Shown: positions 1 to 10,400 of the stretch, one piece after another
Position numbering within the stretch: position 1 is the stretch's first letter
Layout: every line of letters begins with the position of its first letter
From: Siderastrea siderea
Lineage: Eukaryota > Cnidaria > Anthozoa > Scleractinia > Rhizangiidae
Assembly (NCBI GenBank): GCA_964030785.1
Contig: OZ034968.1
Location: forward strand, 24,573,186 to 24,637,185
Direction of reading: 5' to 3'
Length of the DNA stretch: 64,000 nt
The notes under the pieces: model-generated
Seen by the model: the letters and a program-made list of their open reading frames with translations, nothing else
What the model was told of the DNA's origin: nothing
The model's database searches: none
Made by a program: the position numbers and the translations under genes

Positions 1-436
1 TTCTTTGCGTTATCTTGGACCAAAACTGTGGGGAAAATTATCCCCAGACATAAGATCAGCTAAAACTTTAAATATTTTTAGGAAACAGATACGCAAATAC
101 GATATTAGTCTGCTCATAGATGATGGCTGCAAGGGCTGTTCCCTCTGCTCCTCATAATTATTTTATACAGTTTTAAGTATTTTTAATTCTCTTTTTACAT
201 ATTTTTAATATCTGCTCATCATCATTATTTTATATAGCTTTAAGTATTTTAAATTCTCTTTATAAATATTTTTAATATCTGACTATCATAAATATTTTAT
301 ATAGCTCTAAGTATTATAAATTTTCTTTCGACATATTTTTAATATCTATTAATTGTGTCCCCAAATTAGTATGGGATTTTCCCAGGCTATGTGTCCTTGA
401 CACATTAATAAAGTTTATCATCATCATCATCATCAA
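1..436 (+). mobile_element. LINE 3' end (CR1/L2-like), cut by window edge
   Basis: The first about 150 bases translate into the C-terminal tail typical of CR1/L2-type reverse transcriptase proteins, with a motif like LWGKLSPDIRSAKTL and an ending rich in Cys (DDGCKGCS). A 3' untranslated stretch follows, with the phrase 'agtatgggattttcccaggc', then an AATAAA-like signal and a tail of ATC repeats at about 413-435. Ending in a short tandem repeat instead of plain poly(A) is usual for this LINE group. The 5' part lies outside the window. A second copy of the same family lies inverted at 62600-62945. Confidence 0.75.
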
Positions 437-1439
437 ACCTTTTTCGAAAACATGATTACGTGATTAACGCGCGCACAACAACACCTTGACAAAAACAAAC
501 TGTTCAAAACAAACGAAAAATATACGTTTTAATACCTTTATCTTTCAAACGGCAAAGCAATTTACATTTCTGGCCGCTTTTTGACAAGAAGCTTTGAATT
601 TCTGTTTTGAATGGAAGGAGCCCGACAAAAAGGGCGAGAAATTTTCAACCAATCGCTGGCCCGCTTTTGAGACGTCAATACGTAGTTATATTGAGGTCTT
701 AACAACAATCGAAAGAAACTGAGAATCGTGATACTAGAGTAGATTTCAGCTTTGTTTTATTATAACATAGCTTCTTGAAACGTCTGGAAAATAACAAACT
801 TACCTCTCTTTGTTTTGTTTCTGTAAAAGTAGATTGGTTTCGGAGTTGAGTTGTGTCGAAGGACGCCTTTTCTGGGGTGGAAATTGAGGCTGGCAAAATA
901 TTTTGCTAAAGTTTTAAAAATTTCATACCATCAACTACCATACCATAAGACTGAATCAACTTGCAACTCTATCAAAGTGGTTTATTGACCTCAATTTATT
1001 TATCTTCGATAAATGAGAGTAGCGACGATCAACAGTCTTTCTAACTGTATTGTCAAGGTGCCTGAATTCTTTGGGCAACCGTGTTTGTTGTCCTGCAATT
1101 TGTCCGGATCAAATTGACATCGAACTGAGAGATGTACTGATTTGCTCTTTGAACCACGGGGACAAAAAGCACCACTAAGCAGATCTGATCATGACAACAG
1201 GTATGTTTGGCTAAAGATATTAAGTGCTGTAGTTCTACTCTAGTTCTAGGTTATCGTCAACTTAACTTGTCTATATATACATGTGATATTGTTCTTTACT
1301 TTGTGGATGCTGATAAAAACAAAAACGCTTCGAAACTGCAATGCGAACCTCGTAAGGCATATCAAACCCATAAGTTAAGTGTGTGCGGTTTTCACCCTCC
1401 TCCCATCAAGTGAGCGGAGGAGCGCAGGTGCACTGAAGC
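437..1439. other. Unannotated stretch
   Basis: No coding exon, RNA gene or repeat boundary could be supported here. The open frames present are short and have no recognisable motif. Confidence 0.5.
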
Positions 1440-1932
1440 TTAAAGTGGTACTACGATCAAAAAATCACTTTTATTTTTTCTTCGAATTTCGAAACTTTGT
1501 TTACTAAACACTCCCCCAAGCGAAATTTTAAGCCTTAATTTCGACAAGAAGACTGTTTATTTAAACTGCAATTTTCCGATTTAATAGTCCGCCATTATTA
1601 CACCAGAAAGGACAGAATGACATCATTCACACACAAGTTTTAGAATGCAGTGTGTGTGAAAGTGCCTTATTTAGTATGCAGCACGGGAGTTTTGAGCTTT
1701 CACACTCTCAAACTCGTGTTTTGCATAATTTGTAAACCGCGTTCACACACTACATTCTACAGCTCTTGAGTGTATGACGTCATTGTATCCTTTCTGGTGT
1801 AATAATGGCGGACCATTAAAACGGAAAAGTGCAGTTTAAATTAACGGTCTTCTTCTCAAAATTAAGGCTTATAATTTCGCTGGGGGAGTGTTTAACAAAC
1901 ATAGTGATTTTTTGATCATAGTACCACTTTAA
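1440..1932. mobile_element. piggyBac-like MITE with TTAA flanks
   Basis: A palindromic element of about 490 bp. The left end reads TTAA-AGTGGTACTA and the right end TAGTACCACT-TTAA, so the two ends are inverted copies directly bounded by TTAA, the target duplicated by piggyBac transposases. The inverted similarity continues inward for about 190 bp on each side, with minor differences. There is no coding capacity, so it would need an enzyme supplied elsewhere. The TTAA assignment is inference from the ends; the inverted repeat is seen directly. Confidence 0.75.
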
Positions 1933-4108
1933 ACTTAAAACCAGAAATGCCTTTTTCCTACCTATTGTTTCAAGATTTCGTCTTTTTTGTTTATGGGCGA
2001 TGACCCCAGCTTTGATTAAGGTGTTTCGATACAGTTTTCTTGGTACCACACCTGACCTTTAGAATCGGCTCTTAGACAGTCTTCTCCTTGTCAGATCAAC
2101 GTGAAATTTGCAATACTTGTTGGTTTTGGATTGGACTTTAGCGTCGTTTACATTCTGTGAAAATCGATATTTCCATGACAACGATAAACAAAAATCCTCG
2201 AAAACAGTAAAATTGAAATTTTGCGCGATCCAGATTCCACTGTTAAATGTAAATACCAGCATCTTAAACTGTGGTGCATGGCAGACAAAATATACAAGAA
2301 CCTAAAAAATTCTGTATGTTTGTTTTGAAGTAAATCACAAAAACATTTTCAACCTTAGTTTTTGCATAGTAATAGTAAATGCACCGAAAATAATCAATAC
2401 CTTGATGAAATGGCTAGAAAATACTGTTAAAATGTGTCTTTTACTTACTATTTTACGCCTAGCAAGTTTTGCTGAAACTAGCCTGCGTAGCAGTCGTAAC
2501 CGGAGAGGGGAAGGGGAAAAAGAACGCAAGAGAAAATGGGGGACTTGGTGCCAGGGACGAGGAAACGCCTGCTACAAAAACCCCCATTTTTTCATCTCCG
2601 CCCACCAATTTTCAGGTTATCTAATTAAGTTAATTGTCAATGCAACCACCAATCAGAAACAACCGCGCGCTTTTCTGCATGACTGACTTCACGCAGGAAT
2701 GTACTGAACAATTGAAGCGCGTAAAATAATAAAGTAGGATGAAAACTTTTTTCGGACTAAAGAACAACTTTTAATTTTTTCTGAAGCATTTTTCCGGTCC
2801 GGAATCCAGAATCCTTGAATTTGATTGGCTGTTGACGCGCGTTCCGCCGGTCCAGTTTTTTCCTATCCGGACCGGTTTTGTTATGGTAACTGCGCGAATT
2901 AACCGCGCGAAAACCATTGAATGAAAGTTGATAAGCAACATACCTCGGTTGAACTCGAGAATTTTTTAATTTACGGCTCAAAGATGCGACTTTTTTGGCA
3001 AGTCACAATTCTTGTGTGTGTTGTAAATGGAAAGTTCAACAAGGAGGGGAATAAAAGACCTTGAAATACCTTCAAAAGGCAAGTACTCGTTTTAATTTTG
3101 TGTAGCTTAGCATGGCGGTCGGTGAGTTTGTTGTTGAATTCACCTAACACAGCAGTTTTAGTTTTTAAATTGCGATCGCCACAATGCCTTTTGACTCCGA
3201 TATTTACTTTAATGACTTCGTTTTTCAGTTTTTTCTCTTAAATTAACGAGGTTCGGTATATTTTCATTCAAGAAATTGTGCAGGTTTAAACTGGAATTTT
3301 GCTTTTTCATCTGTCGTAAATGAAGATAAGCTTAAAAGCCAGCGCACCGTTCGCTTTGGTTAAAACTGAGATCAAACCGAACGATTTCGCTAAATAATTA
3401 AATTGTTTATATCCAAAGAACCAGCACCTACGTTTACAGGTACGAAGCAAAACATAAAAAGAAAGTAATTAGGCTAAACAGAAATGTTTTTCGAAGTATT
3501 ATTCTCTTTCATTTTTTACGCAAGGGCAATTAAACCTGTCCTAACGATTGAGTCCTTTGTTTTTGTTTTTAGTAAGCTTAAGCTCAATTATAAGTAGTTA
3601 ATTGGGTTGTTTATCCCTATGCCGGGCAGGATTTTCCATGTGCGTGTCTGTTCTTGAAAAACAACCTTTTCCGTGTTGATACGATAGTATCTAGTCGAAA
3701 ATGTTACACTTAAGTTTTAAAAAAGTTTGAAGTGTTTGTGATTACATTCGCTCCACGGTTTCCTGCCATCTGACTCAGTGAAACTTACGCGCGTTCTGAC
3801 AACCTTTCAAGATTGATCTGCAAACTCGCAAATGTTGGGAAAAAAAATAAATATGTTATTTACCTGCCTAGGTCGGTCCGTATAGGGAAAACTGAGCCCG
3901 CGGTCTTGGGAAAATAAAGGGGTTTCTTTTAGTTATATTGCTTCCTGTGATTTCTGAGTTTTAACAGAGTAAAAAAGCGTATTTTGCTGCTCTGGTGTCA
4001 CAAACGGCTTCGTTTCATGGTTCATTTTACGCGCGCTTGCAAAACGTTGCTTTCCGAAAACAACAAGACACGTTTAACTTTTGAAAAACAACAAGAAAAA
4101 AATAAAAA
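1933..4108. other. Non-coding stretch with one dispersed repeat
   Basis: No gene recognised. Bases 2481-2590 (rich in 'gagaggggaaggggaaaaag') recur in inverted orientation at about 5032-5135, so they are copies of a dispersed repeat. Bases about 3860-3915 resemble one half of the hairpin element at 4109-4253. Confidence 0.5.
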
Positions 4109-4253
4109 TATTATTTGCCGGCCTTGGTCGGTCCGTATTGAGAAAAACTGTGCCCTCGGTCTTGAGCACGGCCCTCGGCCTGCGGCCTCGGGCCGTACTC
4201 AAGACCTCTGGCACAGTTTTTCTCAATACGGACCTCCCGGCCGGCAAATAATA
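4109..4253. repeat. Hairpin MITE-like palindrome
   Basis: A near-perfect palindrome of about 145 bp, starting 'tattatttgccggcc' and ending 'ggccggcaaataata'. The arms include the phrase 'gagaaaaactgtgcc' and its complement, and the GC-rich turn lies near 4170-4190. It is non-coding and would form a long stem-loop if single-stranded. Confidence 0.75.
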
Positions 4254-5459
4254 TATATATATTGAACAACACTCATTTGCGCTTATTTTCGAAATACGAG
4301 ACACGAAGCTTTTCTAAATAAAACAATTTATTAAGATAAACCCCACTTTGCTTTTGAAAACCAAACGCGTTCAATTTTCGCTTCCAGGAAAGGTACGTTT
4401 GTTAACACGCAAGCGAAGAACGGTGATATATTTTGAACGGCACTTATTGACTGAACTGCACGTTTTTCAGAAATTACGCGGAAGCCATAAGGAATATAAA
4501 AAATCGGTCAATTAAAAAAATATATTCATCGGTACAAATTTACAATCAAAAATGTAATTTACTTTACCATGGATTCCCTACAAAGTCAACAGCTTGAGTA
4601 ATGTCTTGCAACGGCAGATTTCTCTTTAAAATAAGTCTGTCTTCAAAGAATAATTTCTTCGGTTTTACTTCTCTGAATTCCACTGTTTAAGCTGTCGAGA
4701 GTCTCTTAAGGCTTTTTCTTCCGATTTATAGTTCTCAAAAGGCGAGTCTTCATTCCGATAACGGAATATTTACACCACATTAAAATTCACGCGTGAAACG
4801 GTGCAACTCTTCTTGAAATCTTCTCTGACAATGACAAAGTCTCTTCTTTCTAGGACAGTATCCCGCTGGCAAAACCGCTAAAACATCTCTTGCCTTTAGA
4901 AGAGTTCTAACTGCCGTTTCTCGCTCTAGTTTCAAGACAATTTCGCAACCTGCCCCGTTGCAACCAAATTCAACCTTCTAATAGCATGTCCTCGTCATGA
5001 AAGAAATGAAAAATGAAACAAGAAATGAAACAATGTGGGTCTTGTAGCAGGCGTTCTTTCGTCCCTAGCCCCCAGTCCCCCATTTTTCTCGCTCGTTCTC
5101 CTTCCCCTTCCCCGTTTACGCATGCTACTCTGGCTATGCTGAAACTGGTATTCGCGATCTCGAGAACGAATTGTTTTTCTAAAATCATTCGCGTAATAAT
5201 TTTGTGGTAATTTTTGAATATGAGCGCTCTTGCGAAAATCTTAAGAACGGCTCGATAGATTTTTTTTGAAAGCAACACTAAACACGCGTGCTTGACGATG
5301 TGAACAATTTTATTATTGAGGTTATTAACATTACTTTGCTCGACGGGCGGAAGAGACCCTAAGAACATACCTTTAACGGACTAGTTCAAGAGCCCATTTT
5401 GCATTCTTGCTTCTGATCAAGCGCAAATGTTGAGACATTGTATTTTTTGTGCCCAATAA
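4254..5459. other. Non-coding stretch
   Basis: Nothing coding is recognised. Bases about 5032-5135 are the inverted partner of the dispersed repeat at 2481-2590. Confidence 0.5.
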
Positions 5460-5497
5460 GGGATCAGCATATTTCCCAGCTCCTTTCGTGACGTATT

Positions 5498-5842
5498 GTG
5501 CCGGGCCCCAAGAACGCATATAACATACGCGACTACCTCATCTGTCAGTCTGAAAAATGTATTTCGTGTCGCCGCTGCAACAGCGTTTACACTGGGAAGA
5601 CTGGAAGGCGACTCCGTGAACGTTTTAGCGACCATTTGCGCAGTATCCGCAACCGATATCCTGGCTTTCCTATAGCTGAACACTTCAACTCACCTGATCA
5701 CTCTGTGGATGACATCATGGTCTGCGGCTTAGAGCAATACATTGGCAGTAACACCAGCCACAAACAGCAAGAGATGGAGCTAATCTATAAGCTTGGCACG
5801 ATCAGACCGAGCGGACTTAACATCAACTTTTCTTTTCTCTGA
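5498..5842 (+). pseudogene. Penelope-like element, GIY-YIG endonuclease end
   Basis: A 114-residue open frame matching the C-terminal endonuclease of Penelope-like retroelements. It has the Cys-rich lead CISCRRC, the YIG-like segment NSVYTGKTGRRLRERF, a later HFNSPDHS segment, and the typical ending in which a GS-N-T-S...E-M-LIYKLGT...P-G-L-N block precedes the stop. The Penelope reverse transcriptase that should lie upstream is absent, so this is a 5'-truncated copy with no good start codon (the frame opens at a GTG). The enzyme nicks target DNA to prime reverse transcription; this fragment alone is presumed non-functional. Confidence 0.8.
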
Positions 5843-6130
5843 CTGTGTTTTACTCACATTTTTTTATGTGCACGTGCTTACGTTCGCGTTTTCGTATGGC
5901 CTAGCCCACTCATTTAATCAACAAATTGCGTTTTCTCCTGGTTTCTTGTGCACGCATTTTACAAGCGCGCTGTCACAGTTGTGTTTTTTTTTGTATGGTG
6001 TAGCTCGCTTTTACTCTGTCAGGCTTTTCAGTTTTTTTACTACCACACCGGTGAAGGGCTAAGCCCGAAACGTTTGTATTACCGAATTTTTTGACACTCC
6101 GAAGAGCTTTTTCAAACCTTTCTTTATGAA
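5843..6130 (+). mobile_element. Penelope-like element 3' untranslated end
   Basis: Sequence directly after the endonuclease stop, assigned to the same element because it holds the GGGC...GCCCGAAACG phrase (6048-6072) characteristic of Penelope ends. The outer boundary is not certain; no target duplication was found. Confidence 0.5.
6048..6072 (+). other. Degenerate hammerhead-ribozyme-like core
   Basis: The sequence 'ccggtgaagggctaagcccg' followed by 'aaacg' has the order expected of a hammerhead core: a CUGANGA-like box, a short helix II (GGGC/GCCC) and GAAAC. Two core bases differ from the consensus (CCGGTGA instead of CTGANGA), which should abolish cleavage. Hammerhead motifs are known from Penelope-like element ends, which fits the location. 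The call rests on this short match only. Confidence 0.35.
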
Positions 6131-7924
6131 TAACCAGAACCCCATTTCTCCGGTAAGTCGCCTCTAACTCTGCACCTAGCTAGTCGCACGTACGAGCAAC
6201 GTTTTTGCACCCGGGGATACACTCTTTATCCTCGTCGACCTTGTGCCTTTGACGGACCTAGTAAACGAGTGGGCATTATATTTAAAACCCACCGAAAGGT
6301 GCAAACAATGATTCATTTCAGTTTGAAATTCACGATTCTGTCCTTTTTATACCCTCAAGCTATTTACCATCTATTTACCATCATTTACTATGGAACATGC
6401 CTGCACAAAAGTCACGTTGTTTCTCACACTCTCGAAGGCAATTCTGAAGTTAAACTCTATAACCCCAAAACTACGTTAAACGCATGCGTACAAAGGATTT
6501 GTCCCAATTCTCATCTACCAAACCAATAGAAGCTGACAAATATTCCCTAGACCGAACATCATAAATATCGGATAACCCACGAATTATTTACTACACTCGC
6601 TTGCGCTGACGCGAAAACCAGGTTTGTGCTAATGTTTCGTTTTCTAAGGAAGTCTACCACAAGGAAGCCACCCATTTCTGTTTGATTTATTAATACCCAA
6701 TGCCTCGCATATAAAATACGGTCACTCTCGTCGTGTGGCTTTAGTGTCGTAATTTTCCTTCCGTTCTCTTCTGCATTTTGTTCGCCCACGACAACTGCCC
6801 TTTCGGGAAAATTCGACAGTCTTCGAGAATGCCGAACCTGGCCCACCCGAGCGAACCAAAGAACCAACCTTCCCAGAGACGTAGCTCAAAAATGAGAATC
6901 GTGCTACTTACAAATACCAACCAGAGGATAAACTGTTCACAACTCTGATGGTTTTATTTTAGGATTCAGCACTTTTCTGCTGCATGGTTAATATTTTACT
7001 TCAGATTGAGACAAATCCTGCATCAGTGCGTCTTTTGTAATTTTATCCAGCGGCCTTGGTCTTGGTCAACTCGAAACTGGACTACCAAAAAATCGTAGGA
7101 AGACCACTCGTAACCTTGCTCTGATTTCTTAATACGAGCTTCGAGGAAAGACCACTACAGGACAAGAGTTCTTTATTTTTTTAAGGACGGTGGCCCCTAA
7201 TAGGAAGATATTTTTTCTTATTTGTCCCCATATCGGATTTGTTACTCGTACCTAAGGCTGTTAAAATCCGAAAAGAAAATGGAGGGTCACTGTACATTTT
7301 TCGATGATAATTAGGCCCAAATATGGTAAAAAGTGCTGACTGAGCATTTTTTAAAAATTAAAATAAAAATTTTCTAACATCAAAGATAGCCTTTATTTGA
7401 CTTAAGTAGGAGATGAAGATGTCTAAACTGATAGGCGCTTTTGTAATGAATAACAACAGATACAGTTCTCAGCATGCTGCGTAATTCCATATTTCCGCTC
7501 CTTGGGGCCATTCTGAAAAAAAATTCACAACACCTGACAGTTGTCCTGTTTTCCATTGATTACATAAAAACTAAAAGTCACCGTGCATTTTTAAAAGTTA
7601 ACTACACTTTTTCCTTACTCACGCACGACACGTTTTCCATCGGTAAGGATTTTCTTGACGCTCTCCTCCCTGGTGGAGAATCAATTGCAAGTCGAAGTGA
7701 TGCATGCTGGGAATCAACGATGACGGAGGGTAAGGGTGGTGAAAGAATGCAAGCAAAGCAAAAATCCTCGCAAAACGTCGATTGATTTGATCTCTGCCAA
7801 CTGTATGGGGATTTTGCAATTGCCTTATCTAAGAACATACTATAACGGAGTGCCATGAGGCGATTTCATTGTTTCAATAGTTGTGCAGCCGAGAATCTTA
7901 ATTGTTGTGGACGTGCTTGGAGGT
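6131..7924. other. Unannotated stretch
   Basis: No gene, RNA or clear repeat recognised. The longest open frames (about 100 codons) lack motifs and show no coding signature. Confidence 0.45.
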
Positions 7925-8560
7925 TCTAGAGATAGATAGATAGATAGATAAACTTTATTTTAACACGATAATAATAAAAGCTAAAAGCTTGTGGGGTCGT
8001 GTATTTAAATTTAAAATTAAAATTACAATTAAATATCTAAAATTACAATTCTTATGTTTACAGTAAAATTAATTATTTAATTAATTACTAACTAGAACTG
8101 TTACTATACTAGATGATTAAAATAAACTAACTAAAGCTAATTATATATAAAATCACTATGTCTGTGGCGGGTTGTTGAAGCCGACAGGGCGTTAAAATTA
8201 AAATCTTTAAAATATGCTCTATTTACAACATGCTTTCTTAGCTCTAAAAAACTTGAAAAACTCTTCTGTTGATTGTGGTATTTAACAATGTTCCAAAGTA
8301 CAGATCCCTTGTATCTGAGTGAATCCTTCATGAATCGCGAGTTGAATCTTGGTATCGAAGATAGTTGTTTTCCTCGGGGGCTACTACAAATTCCGGCACT
8401 GGAGTCAGACCAAGCCTGTAATATATATAGATAGGCTAGCCTAACAGTGGAGCTCCCATGAATAAGCTGGTGTTCGTTTCTCAAAGAATTTTGCGGGGCT
8501 ATTTTCGGGCGCGATATTCTTTCGAAAAGTGTTTCTTGAAAAAAAAAAAAAACCAAAAAA
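7925..8560 (-). mobile_element. LINE 3' end (CR1-like), minus strand
   Basis: On the minus strand, about 130 residues match the C-terminal tail of CR1-type reverse transcriptases, with motifs such as YKGSVLWNIV and HVVNRAYFKDFNF, ending near 8137. The 3' untranslated part then runs to an AATAAA-like signal and a TCTA repeat tail at 7931-7953 (seen as GATA repeats on the plus strand). The 5' side stops close to A-rich runs at 8540-8565. It is a 5'-truncated, non-mobile copy. Confidence 0.75.
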
Positions 8561-9270
8561 AAAAAACGAAAGTGTTCTGTACAGCACCGGAGATTCTGGC
8601 AAATTTCCCCCGCTAATTGCCCCACAATAATCCGAACTCGAAAGTCACTCTACTGGCTAGATCGCTAGAGGAGTTATTAAAATCGGCTACTCGTCTACTT
8701 CAGCGTTTGGTCACCCGGTTTTCATTCCATCAGTTGCTACAGTTTTTGACAGCTATAGACAGTTTAACAGACCGAGAGGAGGTTGGTTTTCTTTTAAGAT
8801 TTCATACGGACTATCTGCCCGGTTATTAGGTGCCGTTTTTGTTTTTCTTTCAAGAAGTTGCTTCACAATTTGTTTGCTCTTTTGACTTTTTCTAATCTCT
8901 TAAGAACAAATTACAAATGTAAAGGTTTTTCATTAGATGTTAACCTTAGATACGTTTCCTTTCCCTCTAAAAGAAAATGTCACACGTGGAAATGACAACA
9001 TGTACCTTAAAAAATAGGAGTGATTCAGTTTATTTCACTGCAAAAAAACAAACAAAAAAAGGAAATACAATATTGCGCGAGTGTCTGACCGAGTGAGGGA
9101 GTGAGTGAGAGTCTGACCGTCCTTTAACAGTTGCTTTTTTGAAACATGAAGTCTAATAACTTAACAAGGGGCTGTGACGAGCGGCTGAAGGAAGAAGACA
9201 TGTCTCCATGAGCTCGCTAACTCGGGAGGCTTAAAATGAAGTTAAAGTGATAGACACAAAAAATAGCACC
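8561..9270. other. Unannotated stretch
   Basis: No gene is supported. A 70-codon open frame at 8617-8829 has no recognisable motif. Confidence 0.4.
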
Positions 9271-10085
9271 ATGGTGAGGCCTGCAAGAAGAAAAATAAGC
9301 AGTGCCTCAAGTTCTGACGGTGCCCCAACGCCTCGTCAAACGAAGAAAGGCAGTAGCGAAGTTTCAGCAGACCCAACAAACATGGCGGCCGAAGAATATG
9401 AAAATATGGAGGAAGAAGTAATTGTGAACCCGTCTCTGGCAGATGTATGGAAGGTACCTACAGCTGGAAAGATTAGGGCGAACATGCAAAAGTTGGTCCA
9501 TGAGGTAGAATCTTTTAAGAAGAATTATAAAGACCTAAAAAAAAGCCTTGAATTTACTCAAAGCCAAGTTCAATTCCTGCTAAAAGAAAATAAGAGTCTC
9601 AAAGAAGAAGTAAACCAGCTTGATGAGGATTACGAAGAAATGGAACAACGATCGTCTGATTTAGAGTCTAAACAAGACGACATTGAACAGTATACCGGCA
9701 AGTTCAATCTTGGAATACACGGCTTTCCTGAAAATGAAGATGAAGATTTAGCCGATAGCATCATCAAAATCGGCGAACATACGGGCGTCATTGTTACTCG
9801 CGAAGACATTGACATTGTTCATAGAATGAAGAGGAAAAGCAGAAATCTTCCCCGACCCATTATTGTACGATTCAGAAGCTACGGCATTAAGAGTAAACTA
9901 TACAATGCACGGCGTAACCTCTGTGATATAGATTTCAGCACAATGGGCGCGGAGATCATATTCATTTAACACGGCGAGCGGAGTTGTTCAAGGAGTTAAG
10001 AAAGAAGCAGAAACAAAGATATCCTGACGGAAAGGCCTCGACTGAAGACAAACCTAGCACGAAAGCAAGAAGAATTGATTCCTAG
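9271..10085 (+). pseudogene. LINE ORF1-like protein, frame-broken
   Basis: An ATG in good context (caccATGG) opens a 232-residue frame: a low-complexity N-terminus, an acidic segment, a long coiled coil (about residues 85-145, heptads rich in Leu/Lys/Glu), then an RRM/CTD-like domain with FNLGIHGFPENEDED, DIDIVHRMKRK and PRPIIVRFRSY. This is the layout of ORF1 proteins of L1/L2-type LINEs, RNA-binding chaperones of the retrotransposon particle. The frame stops at 9969, but recognisable C-terminal sequence (TRRAELFKELRKKQK) continues in another frame to a stop at 10085. No reverse transcriptase follows, so it is a solitary relic. Confidence 0.75.
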
Positions 10086-10301
10086 AAGATCTTAAAGACT
10101 TCTATTGCCGATCAAGTACAATCAGAGAAACTTTAGCTTAGAATTATTATCAGATTGTTTAACTAGTACACCTACAAAAATGTTTCTACAATCCCGGCCA
10201 ATTGGTTAAGGGACACTTGGCCTTTTCTTAATCTTTTTGGGAGCAATTTGAAAATAGGCGATAACATAAACCCCTCAAAATAATTTTACAAAGTTCTTTC
10301 C

Positions 10302-10400
10302 CCCGCTCCCCCTAAACAATGTTGAAGTACAGAAACTGTACAAGATATCCTGGATGTGTTGGACTCTGGACAGTCAACATTGTTTAGGGGGGGAGGGGGA
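10302..10400. repeat. Short hairpin repeat
   Basis: The ends 'ctccccctaaacaatgtt' and 'aacattgtttagggggggag' are inverted copies about 55 bp apart, giving a roughly 100-bp MITE-like hairpin. It has no coding content. Confidence 0.6.

Noticed and set aside
5293..5368. CRISPR-like or bacterial features anywhere in the window
   Set aside because: No regularly spaced direct repeats with unique spacers, no ribosome-binding-site-led operons, and splice signals plus LINEs show a eukaryotic genome.
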